Positions 15,957 through 23,763 of a stretch of 34,782 bases of DNA are shown here, one piece after another. Numbering within the stretch: the stretch's first letter is position 1; the number at the start of each line of letters is the position of its first letter. The stretch is from NCBI GenBank assembly GCA_001512505.1, contig LFSC01000016.1:1-34782 (forward strand). The letters run 5' to 3'. A program made the position numbers and the translations under genes. The notes below the pieces were generated by a model, which ran no database searches, was not told where the DNA came from, and saw only the letters and a program-made list of their open reading frames with translations. This DNA comes from Clostridiaceae bacterium DTU079. GTDB lineage: Bacteria; Bacillota; Clostridia; Acetivibrionales; Acetivibrionaceae.

Positions 15957-16319
15957 ATGATATATAGAAGAGATCCAAGATATAGAAAATACAGTGCTTC
16001 TGCTGGCGAAAGCATACCGCAGCCAAATTACCATGAAAACGATAAATTCTCCGATATCTCACAGGATATCGATAGAATTCCTCTGCCCAATGAAAAAGAT
16101 GAAGCAGCTTTACCTGACCTGCAGGATAGTACCAGAAAAATAAATCGTCCGGGAATTTTCCCGCGAAGACTGCAAGCTGATGAAATAATTCTTCTCGGTT
16201 TGATATTTTTGCTCATTGAAGAACGTATTGATGATGATTTTTTGCTGATAATACTCATATATCTTTTGGTATCGGAAATAATCGAGGAACAATTCCGGCC
16301 ATCGCCAAAATCCATGTAA
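15957..16319 (+). CDS. Small protein with basic N-terminus and two C-terminal hydrophobic segments
   Basis: A 120-residue protein beginning MIYRRDPRYRKY. A polar, Pro- and Asp-rich first two thirds is followed by two related hydrophobic/acidic stretches, EIILLGLIFLLIEERIDDDF and LLIILIYLLVSEIIEEQF (about 74-112). This is the same duplicated hydrophobic pattern seen in the 14787 gene. The ATG has a GAAAGGGG ribosome site, and it is the last gene of the group before a bidirectional terminator. A membrane- or spore-associated role is possible but unproven. Confidence 0.7.
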   Translation: MIYRRDPRYRKYSASAGESIPQPNYHENDKFSDISQDIDRIPLPNEKDEAALPDLQDSTRKINRPGIFPRRLQADEIILLGLIFLLIEERIDDDFLLIILIYLLVSEIIEEQFRPSPKSM

Positions 16320-16351
16320 AAGCGAAGGGACTCTACGTCCCCCTCGCTTTT
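16318..16351. terminator. Bidirectional terminator between convergent genes
   Basis: A stem of about 13 bases (16318-16330 with 16338-16351, one mismatch or bulge) overlaps the stop of the plus-strand gene and lies 10 bases past the minus-strand gene at 16361. Runs of T/A flank both sides. Confidence 0.7.
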
Positions 16352-16360
16352 AGGTTGTTC

Positions 16361-16837
16361 TTAAATCCCCAATAATGTTTTTACAACATCAGGTGCCACT
16401 TTAATCTCCTTGGCGCTGCTTTCATATTCCGCCAATCTGCCTTTTTCATCTTTCATCAGACATTTCATATTAATATACCCTTCAAAACACCTGTCACACC
16501 AATTTATATACACACAATACTGCTCTTCTTTCCGGGCTGCACGAAAAGAGAGAAATCTTTTCATCTCATCGGGACTTAATCTGTCAATTTCCTGCAGCTT
16601 AATGAAAGTATCCGTATCCCCAATAGGGAAATTGAACAGCTTCTTTCTCTTCATATACCTTCTGCAATTATCACAATACTTTTTATCCCCGATTATAAGT
16701 CCTAATGCCACTAATGCACCAAGCGACGACCCCAGGGCATCTATCAGGAAGAATATCCAATTAACCACAGGTTTCCCTTCTACATTAACAAGGTTGTGTC
16801 TGCGATATGAGAAAGAAATGGTACTGGATTCAACCAT
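16361..16837 (-). CDS. Cys-rich membrane-associated protein of unknown function
   Basis: This 158-residue protein has a hydrophobic segment (about 27-50, NWIFFLIDALGSSLGALVALGLIIG), immediately followed by CDNC and later by CVYINWCDRC and a further Cys. These pairs could bind zinc as a ribbon. The start is uncertain: the ATG at 16837 lacks a ribosome site, and the frame stays open upstream to a TAA at 16883-16885, preceded in frame by ATG AAG GAT TTT GTA at 16900. The gene may therefore be 5'-truncated by that stop, or begin at an unusual codon. It lies between two plus-strand genes of the small-protein/SleB region. Confidence 0.6.
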   Translation of the reverse strand: MVESSTISFSYRRHNLVNVEGKPVVNWIFFLIDALGSSLGALVALGLIIGDKKYCDNCRRYMKRKKLFNFPIGDTDTFIKLQEIDRLSPDEMKRFLSFRAARKEEQYCVYINWCDRCFEGYINMKCLMKDEKGRLAEYESSAKEIKVAPDVVKTLLGI

Positions 16838-17006
16838 CAACGAGGCTGAAGAAGTAACGTTAAATATTACTTTTCGCCATTTTTATACAAAATCCTTCAT
16901 GAAAATATTAATTTATTCCATTAATAATAATTTGACTCCAAAACAGACAAAATAAATTTGAATTATAAAAATTACTTATTAATACTTGGGGAAAAGGAGA
17001 ATCACT

Positions 17007-17711
17007 TTGCATAAAAGAGCTATATTTTCAGTCGTACTGGCAATAGCCATATTGACACTTTTATGTACAACTGTTTTATTCAGGGATGAAATATACGACC
17101 TTTACGGTTACAGCCGTGCCGCACTATCCCGTTACGGCTCCACCGGGCAGGAAGTTAAGGATATTCAGTACAAACTGGCTATATGGAAATACTACGACGG
17201 CAAAATTGATGGCATATACGGTTATAAAACCTATTCGGCGGTTCGTAAATTTCAAATTAAAAACGGTCTTAAGGTGGATGGGATTGCAGGGCCGGAAACA
17301 CTGGCAGCTCTCGGCCTTCCCACAGGTAAAGCTCAATCGGCTGCAGCTCAGCCAACAGGCAATAAAGACCTGAATCTTTTAGCACACCTGGTTTACGGAG
17401 AAGCCCGGGGTGAACCTTATATAGGTCAAGTGGCGGTTGCTGCAGTGGTTCTCAACAGAACAAGGGACGGCAGATTTCCCAAAACTATAGCTGGGGTTAT
17501 TTATCAGCCCGGAGCCTTTGATGCCGTAGCTGACGGACAAATCAACCTTGCTCCCGATGCCACCGCATATAAAGCAGCAAGAGATGCTCTAAACGGGTGG
17601 GATCCTTCAGGAGGAGCCATATACTATTATAATCCGCAAACGGCAACCAGCAAGTGGATTTGGTCAAGACCAATCATAAAAGTCATAGGTAAACACAACT
17701 TTGCAAAATAA
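17007..17711 (+). CDS. sleB: SleB-type cell wall hydrolase (spore cortex-lytic enzyme-like)
   Basis: This 234-residue protein has a signal or anchor helix (about 4-25), a peptidoglycan-binding type 1 domain (about 40-105, with GSTGQEVKDIQYKL and GIYGYKTYSAVRKFQIKNGL) and a C-terminal hydrolase-2 domain (about 120-234). The latter starts LLAHLVYGEARGEP, whose Glu is the likely catalytic residue, and contains VLNRTRDGRFPKTIAGVIYQPGAFDAV. SleB enzymes cleave cortex peptidoglycan as lytic transglycosylases during germination. The start is TTG at 17007, with AAGGAG seven bases upstream; the upstream in-frame TTG at 16986 lacks support. Whether it is the true germination enzyme or a vegetative CwlJ/SleB relative cannot be decided. 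Confidence 0.88.
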   Translation: MHKRAIFSVVLAIAILTLLCTTVLFRDEIYDLYGYSRAALSRYGSTGQEVKDIQYKLAIWKYYDGKIDGIYGYKTYSAVRKFQIKNGLKVDGIAGPETLAALGLPTGKAQSAAAQPTGNKDLNLLAHLVYGEARGEPYIGQVAVAAVVLNRTRDGRFPKTIAGVIYQPGAFDAVADGQINLAPDATAYKAARDALNGWDPSGGAIYYYNPQTATSKWIWSRPIIKVIGKHNFAK

Positions 17712-17743
17712 TTAATATTACAGGAAAGGTTTATATTTTACCA

Positions 17744-17780
17744 AACGGTTCTTTGGCTCATTGAAGCACAAAGAACCGTT
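17744..17780. terminator. Hairpin between convergent sleB-like and membrane genes
   Basis: AACGGTTCTTTG (17744-17755) is perfectly reverse-complemented at 17769-17780, a 12-base stem with a 13-base loop. It lies 33 bases after the sleB-like stop and 49 bases before the end of the minus-strand gene. There is no good U-tract, so it is a weak terminator for both strands. The core ACGGTTCTT also occurs in the hairpin at 29524-29537. Confidence 0.55.
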
Positions 17781-17828
17781 ACCCAAGAGTGTTCTGTTAT
17801 TTACACGAAAAAATGCTTTGGATACGAC

Positions 17829-18695
17829 TCATTCCTGACTTACTTTTTCTTTAAATGCCAAAAATCTTGTGAAGATCATAACTGTCAATGTAATAAAAAA
17901 CAGGGTTTTAAATATCCAGTTTATAAAAAGCAGCAATACAACTCTTAAAATACTTGCAGCTCCATCTATCGGTAAAATTGAATTAAAATATATCATTATA
18001 TACTCAAACAATATAAAAACAACATCCAAAAGCATAATTCGTACTAAAATATTCCAAAAGTAAGTGTCTGCAGCATATTTCCCGATGGAAAAATGCCTGT
18101 CCGTAAAATTTAAAACTGCAGGAAACCAGGAAAACATGTATATTCTAAAAAACATAAATCCGAAGAACAATACCAGCAAAGTAACAATATCAAACAAAAC
18201 GGTTAATACCAAAAGATCCGTCCTTCCGTCGAGAAAAGACCTGGTAACGGCTACAGCCGGAACCGACACCACCATCATAAACACACAAAATAAAATACTG
18301 AGCAAAACCAGTGTAAAAGAGACTATTGAAAGCTTGATAAAATGCTTTTTCACACCCTTAAAAAACTCCAACTGGATTTTCTTCCTTTTTGCAAGAAAGT
18401 TATTCAACATATAGAAGCATCCTGATGAAACAAAACCAAATGCCAAACCTGCAAATAAAGCTCCTGCAAGTCCATACAAAAGATATCTGGGATTAAGAAA
18501 AAGTCCTATTATAAGTTGTATAACATGCATAATGTTGTCCATTAAATTGCCGCCGCTAATGGAAGAAATCCCGTAAAGCACGGGAAATACCAATATGTAC
18601 TCAGTAAAGCAAAAAACAAATGTAGACAGACTGAAGGCCAGAACTATATCCGGTCTTTTTACAAGCCTTCTGACACTGCCAACTACTCTAATCAT
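17829..18695 (-). CDS. Six-helix membrane protein of unknown function
   Basis: This 288-residue protein begins MIRVVGSVRRLVKRPD and has about six hydrophobic helices (around residues 20-40, 60-85, 108-130, 145-165, 190-210 and 235-275). The layout resembles uncharacterised DUF4013-like or glycerophosphoryl-export-type membrane proteins of Firmicutes, but I cannot assign a family securely. An open frame extends 18 codons upstream; the ATG at 18695 is favoured because AAGGAAGG lies seven bases before it. It follows tex by 59 bases on the same strand and may be transcribed with it. Confidence 0.7.
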   Translation of the reverse strand: MIRVVGSVRRLVKRPDIVLAFSLSTFVFCFTEYILVFPVLYGISSISGGNLMDNIMHVIQLIIGLFLNPRYLLYGLAGALFAGLAFGFVSSGCFYMLNNFLAKRKKIQLEFFKGVKKHFIKLSIVSFTLVLLSILFCVFMMVVSVPAVAVTRSFLDGRTDLLVLTVLFDIVTLLVLFFGFMFFRIYMFSWFPAVLNFTDRHFSIGKYAADTYFWNILVRIMLLDVVFILFEYIMIYFNSILPIDGAASILRVVLLLFINWIFKTLFFITLTVMIFTRFLAFKEKVSQE

Positions 18696-18754
18696 GTCGA
18701 AACCTTCCTTCAAAACTTTATCATGTATACCAAGTATAATTATTGACATTTAAA

Positions 18755-20911
18755 TCAATCAACTTGCCTCATGGTCATTGATATTCTTTTTCTTGCAACA
18801 TCCACATCCAAAATTTTAACCTTAACAATATCTCCCACCGATACAACATCCATTGGGTTCCTTACATATTTGTCACTCATTTCGGATATATGAACCAATC
18901 CATCCTGGTGAACGCCTATATCTATAAATGCACCGAAATCAGCAACATTTCTGACGGTACCCGACAATACCATGCCCGGTCTGAGATCCTCAATATGAAG
19001 CACATCGGTCAAAAGCATGGGCTTGGGGAGCTCATCCCTCGGGTCACGCCCGGGTTTTAAAAGCTCATTTATTATATCCCTTAGGGTAGGTACACCTATT
19101 CCCAACTGTTCGGCAATTTTTGAAACCCCTTTTTCCTCAACTTGCTCCTTAATACGTGAAAGCCTTCTTTCTTTCACATCCTCAAGACTGTACCCTAAAA
19201 TATCCAAAAGCTTTTTTGCCGCATCATAAGACTCGGGATGCACCGAAGTATTGTCAAGAATGTTTTTCCCATCCGGTATTCTAAGAAAACCGGCACACTG
19301 CTCATATGCCTTTTCTCCAAGTTTTTTTACTTTTTTAAGCTCTTTCCTTTCGGTAAATTTACCGTTGGCCTCTCTGTATTCTACAATGTTTTTGGCAATA
19401 GCGGAGTTTATACCGGAGACATAGGATAAAAGTGAAGGGGATGCTGTGTTAAGGTCAACACCCACACTATTTACACAATCTTCCACCACGCCATTTAAGG
19501 TCTCTCCTAAAACCTTTTGGTTCATGTCATGCTGGTACTGGCCTACTCCTATGGCCTTTGGGTCAATTTTTACCAGCTCCGCCAAAGGATCCTGAAGTCT
19601 TCTTGCTATGGATACGGCACTTCTTAACGCTACATCAAAATCGGGAAATTCCTCTGCACCAAGCTTTGAAGCGGAATAAACCGACGCTCCTGCCTCACTT
19701 ACTACCATATAATATACCTTTCGATCAATCTCCTTCAAGAGGTCGGCGATAAAAATCTCAGATTCTTTAGATGCCGTCCCGTTGCCTATTGAGATTATAT
19801 CGACATTGTGCTTTTCTATTAGATACTTTATAATCTTTTTTGATTCTTCAATTTTGTTCTGCGGCGGTGTCGGATATATAACGGTAGTATCCAGCACCTT
19901 TCCGGTGTCATCCACAACCGCAATCTTGCACCCCGTTCTGTATGCCGGGTCAAGCCCCAAAACAGTCTTTCCCTTTACAGGGGGCTGAAGCAAAAGGTTT
20001 TTAAGATTGGCGGCAAAAACCTTCATTGCTTTCTCTTCTGCCATTTCTGTAAGTGCATTTCTGACTTCTCTCTCAACCGATGGAGCTATAAGCCTTTCAT
20101 ATGAATCTATAAGTGCTCTTTCAACATATTCCGAGGTTATTGATCTCGGTTTTTTGATCAAACGGGCTTTTAAATATTCAATTATGCTTTCGGAAGGAAC
20201 ATCAATTTTAACCTTTAAAAATTCCTCCTTCTCTCCCCGGTTGATTGCCAGCACTCTATGACCGGCTATCTTCGATACCGGCTCGGAAAAATCATAATAC
20301 ATTCTGTAGACCGAATCTTCTTCCGTTTTTGCCTTTGACACAACTATGCCCTGTTTCATGAACATATTTCTAATATCTTTTCTAATTTCTGCATCGTCCG
20401 ATATATCCTCGGCTATTATATCCATAGCCCCGTTTAAAGCCTCTTCAACATTATTAACCCCTTTTTCCGGGTCAACATAGGGCATTGCCAAGTCGGATAT
20501 ACTGCCGTCTTTCTCATCTTGACCGAAAAGAAGCTTCGCCAAAGGTTCTAAGCCCTTTTCCCTTGCAATGGTTGCCTTTGTTCTTCTCTTGGGCCGGAAA
20601 GGTCTGTATATATCTTCAATCTCCTGAAGTGTAACAGCCTTCATAAGGTTCATGGATATTTCTTCTGTAAGCTTCCCTTGCTCTTCAATGAGATGTTTTA
20701 CCTCTTGCCTTCTTGCTTCCAGGTTTCGCAAATACACGAGTCTTTCGTGAAGCTCTCTTAACACCTGGTCGTTCAGTTCTCCCGTCATTTCTTTTCTGTA
20801 TCTGGCAATAAACGGTATGGTGTTTCCCTCATCAATAAGTTTAACAACATTTTGAACTTGAAAAGGCTTCAGGTTAAATTCTTTTATTAATGCTGAAATA
20901 ATGTCCGACAT
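18755..20911 (-). CDS. tex: Tex-like RNA-binding transcription accessory protein
   Basis: This 718-residue protein has the full Tex architecture: N-terminal helical region (about 1-190, with IPFIARYRKEMTGELND), YqgF/RNase H-like domain (about 315-440, VLGLDPAYRTGCKIAVVD), helix-hairpin-helix region (about 475-560, SVGVDLNTASPSLLSYVSGI), and a C-terminal S1 domain (about 640-715, GMVLSGTVRNVADFGAFIDIG). Tex is a widely conserved nucleic-acid-binding factor acting with RNA polymerase; its exact role in clostridia is not defined. The ATG at 20911 has a GGAGG ribosome site. The length is normal, and no lesion is seen. Confidence 0.96.
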   Translation of the reverse strand: MSDIISALIKEFNLKPFQVQNVVKLIDEGNTIPFIARYRKEMTGELNDQVLRELHERLVYLRNLEARRQEVKHLIEEQGKLTEEISMNLMKAVTLQEIEDIYRPFRPKRRTKATIAREKGLEPLAKLLFGQDEKDGSISDLAMPYVDPEKGVNNVEEALNGAMDIIAEDISDDAEIRKDIRNMFMKQGIVVSKAKTEEDSVYRMYYDFSEPVSKIAGHRVLAINRGEKEEFLKVKIDVPSESIIEYLKARLIKKPRSITSEYVERALIDSYERLIAPSVEREVRNALTEMAEEKAMKVFAANLKNLLLQPPVKGKTVLGLDPAYRTGCKIAVVDDTGKVLDTTVIYPTPPQNKIEESKKIIKYLIEKHNVDIISIGNGTASKESEIFIADLLKEIDRKVYYMVVSEAGASVYSASKLGAEEFPDFDVALRSAVSIARRLQDPLAELVKIDPKAIGVGQYQHDMNQKVLGETLNGVVEDCVNSVGVDLNTASPSLLSYVSGINSAIAKNIVEYREANGKFTERKELKKVKKLGEKAYEQCAGFLRIPDGKNILDNTSVHPESYDAAKKLLDILGYSLEDVKERRLSRIKEQVEEKGVSKIAEQLGIGVPTLRDIINELLKPGRDPRDELPKPMLLTDVLHIEDLRPGMVLSGTVRNVADFGAFIDIGVHQDGLVHISEMSDKYVRNPMDVVSVGDIVKVKILDVDVARKRISMTMRQVD

Positions 20912-21094
20912 TTTATTCCTCCATACAGTATTAAATCCATATTATTAAGCAGTTTTCCATAAACCACGGCTGATAAATTGCATTTATGATTAAGTTTTAC
21001 CCTTAATTACTAATTTATTTAATTACTAATTTATTTTATTATATAGTTAAATTAATACTTCAATCAAGAGTTATTATTGATTTGGAGTGAGCAC

Positions 21095-21143
21095 AGCAAA
21101 AAACGGATATAACCCATATTTAAATATGAATTATATCCGTTTT
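21095..21143 (-). terminator. Terminator of the PfkB-family kinase gene
   Basis: A perfect 13-base stem (21100-21112 with 21131-21143) encloses a second palindrome (CATATTT AAATATG, 21115-21128) and is followed on the minus strand by TTTTTTG. It lies 26 bases past the kinase stop and separates it from tex. Confidence 0.9.
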
Positions 21144-21168
21144 ATTAACACGGTTATTTTTATTCTGT

Positions 21169-22104
21169 TTATAGATCGAGTACTTCTATTTCTATACTTT
21201 CCAACTGTTCATCAACTTTGTCTTTGTCAACGACACCTATTTCAACAAATTGCGTATTGCTGACACCACAAGCCATAGCCAATTTAAGGCATTCTTCGAA
21301 GGATTTTTTTCTTACAAGTCCGACTGCCATTCCGGCAACCATTGCATCTCCCGAACCTATGGAATTAACGGCAGTTACAACAGGAGCTTTAGCCCTCAGG
21401 CACATATTTTCAGAAACCATGATTGCCCCTTCTTCGCCCATCGAAACAGTTACAACCTCAACACCCGAACTGACAATCTCCCTGCAAAATTCCAAAACAT
21501 CAGCAGTATTGCTCAAATCTCTTTTCGCCAGATTCTTCAGTTCCCTTAAATTCGGCTTTATCATATACGGCTTGGCTTTTAGGCCTTCACTCAGAGCTTC
21601 TCCACTGGCATCGAGTATTACGGGAAGGTTATAAAGCCTTGCCACTTCTATCAATGTCTTATAATAATCAACCGGTATCCCATGTGGCAGTCCTCCGGAT
21701 AAAACAACAACTTTAGAATATTCCAGTGTTTCTTTATATATCTGAAGAAATCTGCCCATGTCGACACCGCTAATAGTGGGTCCTATCTCCAATATTTCCG
21801 TTTCGGTTTTTCTTTTTCGATCAATGATGTTGTTATTTGTTCTGGTTTCACCTTTAACTTCAACAAACCTGGTACGAACACCGAGCTTTTTAAGCTGTGC
21901 CTCTATCCAGTTGCCTGCAGCACCGCCCTTAAAGCCTATTGCCGCAGTGTCTTCTCCCAGGGTTTTAGCAACGCGGGCAACATTTACACCTTTACCACCG
22001 GCGGATTCGATCTTTTCCCGAACCCTGTACATTTTACCAGCTTCAAATTCATCAACGAAATAAATCTTATCCAATGCGGGATTTAGAGCTACCGTGGTAA
22101 GCAT
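21169..22104 (-). CDS. PfkB-family sugar kinase (1-phosphofructokinase/tagatose-6-P kinase type)
   Basis: This 311-residue ribokinase-fold protein starts MLTTVALNPALDKIYFVDEF. The N-terminal GGKGVNVARVAKTLG motif (about 35-50) matches the FruK/LacC branch, and the C-terminal NSIGSGDAMVAGMAVG motif (about 245-260) supplies the catalytic Asp. The substrate is probably a phosphorylated hexose such as fructose-1-phosphate or tagatose-6-phosphate, but this is not decided by sequence. No PTS or permease gene adjoins. The ATG at 22104 follows AAGGAG at a spacing of 11; in-frame ATG codons at 22140 and 22146 are less well supported. It lies 57 bases after the solute-binding lipoprotein gene on the same strand, suggesting a shared transcript and a carbohydrate role. 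Confidence 0.88.
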   Translation of the reverse strand: MLTTVALNPALDKIYFVDEFEAGKMYRVREKIESAGGKGVNVARVAKTLGEDTAAIGFKGGAAGNWIEAQLKKLGVRTRFVEVKGETRTNNNIIDRKRKTETEILEIGPTISGVDMGRFLQIYKETLEYSKVVVLSGGLPHGIPVDYYKTLIEVARLYNLPVILDASGEALSEGLKAKPYMIKPNLRELKNLAKRDLSNTADVLEFCREIVSSGVEVVTVSMGEEGAIMVSENMCLRAKAPVVTAVNSIGSGDAMVAGMAVGLVRKKSFEECLKLAMACGVSNTQFVEIGVVDKDKVDEQLESIEIEVLDL

Positions 22105-22161
22105 TACATCTACATCTCCTTGAACATTTTTCTTGAACATTATCAATTTTACCCGCTAAAT

Positions 22162-23475
22162 CTATTTTAGTAAAGCTTTCCTTTCCTCTTCCACGGATCT
22201 TTTAACTTCATCGGCTATGTCCCTAATAGCTTTCTTGGAATCAATATCATTTTCTATAGCCTCAAGTATTTTTTGATTAAATATTTCAAGAGCTTTACCG
22301 TCTAACGGGCTTTGCCTGTATTGAACCATATTCAATGCTAGATCTTCAAACAATGGTTGAGCAAGCTGATCTCCATAAAATACGTTTTCTCTCAACATTA
22401 TTTTCATATTTTTTCTGGCAGGCAGGTATCCCGAAATCATATCTATGTTTTCGCCGCCCTCCTGCTGCGTTACTACATATTCCAGGAACAACCACGCCCA
22501 TTTTTTGTTCTTGCTTTGAGAGTCAATTGCAAGTTTTGTATCCGAATACCATGGCGTCAACCCCAACGGCGGTTTTGCAATTCTCCATTTTCCGGCTTGC
22601 TCCGGAGCAATCTCTTGGATGGTCCCGGTCCCCCACGAACCCATAGTGATTATCATAACCAACTTGTCATTCTTAATGGCCTCTCTCCCGATATCACTCC
22701 ACAAATCTGCTCCCAGTATGTATTGGGATTGATATATCTTTTTAGATAAGTCCAGCATATCTACAAATGTACTTGAATCTCTGACAAAGTTTAAATCTTT
22801 ATCAAAAACTCCTGTGGATGAGCCCAGCAAGTTAATAAGATCCGTAGGCATTTGGAATATATATTGTCCTTTGCTCTTTAGTTTTTTCGCAATTGCAATA
22901 AGATTATCCGGATTTTCAATAAATTTTCCGAATTCATTAGGTTCTGACGGAAAACCGTTCTCTTCCATGATATCGGCACGGTAATAGGTAACAAAGGGTG
23001 ATGTCAAAAATGTCATTGATATTAATCTATTACCGTTGAGAGACTTATTACACTCCCACATGTCCTCAGGGAAATCTTTTTCATATCTGCCCGCCAAATA
23101 AGGCTCCTTCAGCAAGTCCTCAAAGTATTCCCCGGTCGTATATTCATAATAATAGCCACTGTCTAAATATAAAATATCGGGTCCGTTTCCTGCCAAAACC
23201 GCTTTTTTATATTCTTTGCTTATCTCTTCAAAAGGAAACCTTTCAACATTGATTTTTATTTTGGGATGAATTGTCTCAAAGCTTTTAATAATACGACTCC
23301 ATCCATTGTTATATGTCCAAAATTTTATCTCAACTTCCTCTGTTGGTTCTTCAATTTCGGCAGCCTTAACCCTGTTTCCCTCATCCTCAGACATTGAGTT
23401 TTGACCGTTACAACCAGTTAAGACAAAGGAAAAGCAAAGAACAATAAGCAAAAGACAATACCCAATCCTTTTCAT
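22162..23475 (-). CDS. ABC-type solute-binding lipoprotein (sugar-binding family 1)
   Basis: A 437-residue lipoprotein with a signal peptide and lipobox ending FVLTGC (Cys about 22). The mature part is a bacterial extracellular solute-binding fold of the sugar type: VEIKFWTYNNGWSRIIKSFE, then GPDILYLDSG (about 97-106), and the C-terminal KKWAWLFLEYVVTQQEGG and YLPARKNM segments. It would bind a carbohydrate outside the membrane. No permease or ATPase gene is present beside it, so it is an orphan that may serve a distant transporter or a sensor. The ATG at 23475 has a GGAGG ribosome site. It precedes the PfkB-type kinase gene and lies 288 bases after a 16-TPR lipoprotein gene. Confidence 0.9.
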   Translation of the reverse strand: MKRIGYCLLLIVLCFSFVLTGCNGQNSMSEDEGNRVKAAEIEEPTEEVEIKFWTYNNGWSRIIKSFETIHPKIKINVERFPFEEISKEYKKAVLAGNGPDILYLDSGYYYEYTTGEYFEDLLKEPYLAGRYEKDFPEDMWECNKSLNGNRLISMTFLTSPFVTYYRADIMEENGFPSEPNEFGKFIENPDNLIAIAKKLKSKGQYIFQMPTDLINLLGSSTGVFDKDLNFVRDSSTFVDMLDLSKKIYQSQYILGADLWSDIGREAIKNDKLVMIITMGSWGTGTIQEIAPEQAGKWRIAKPPLGLTPWYSDTKLAIDSQSKNKKWAWLFLEYVVTQQEGGENIDMISGYLPARKNMKIMLRENVFYGDQLAQPLFEDLALNMVQYRQSPLDGKALEIFNQKILEAIENDIDSKKAIRDIADEVKRSVEEERKALLK

Positions 23476-23763
23476 TATGTATACCTCCGCATTTTGATTT
23501 TACATAAACTAAAAAAGATTATATAAATTTTATAAATAGGAATATTCTATTAATCTTAAGCAACTGTGCAGTCATTCACTGAAGCCTTGATATCCTCTTT
23601 CGGCTAAACCCACTGAATATCAGTTTTCTTCTGAAGTGTTGTAAAATATATGACATTTATCCTTTGACAATGATTTGCAGTTTTCATTTCTCTGCATATA
23701 ATATTAATTCGACATGTTTTTAAAATATCCTTTTTTTTAACAAGTCAACATATTAAGGATGTA
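23476..23763. other. 288-bp leader between TPR and solute-binding genes
   Basis: No reading frame is supported. The minus-strand text between about 23660 and 23555 is less AT-rich and has several short self-complementary elements, including CTTCAGAAG and GATAT/ATATC around a GAAA-containing loop. It may be a structured 5' leader of the binding-protein gene, but it does not match a riboswitch class that I can recognise. Confidence 0.3.

Noticed and set aside
16410..16955. Plus-strand open frame of 181 codons
   Set aside because: It is antisense to the Cys-rich gene, starts within it without a ribosome site, and shows a Ser/Phe-rich composition typical of shadows.
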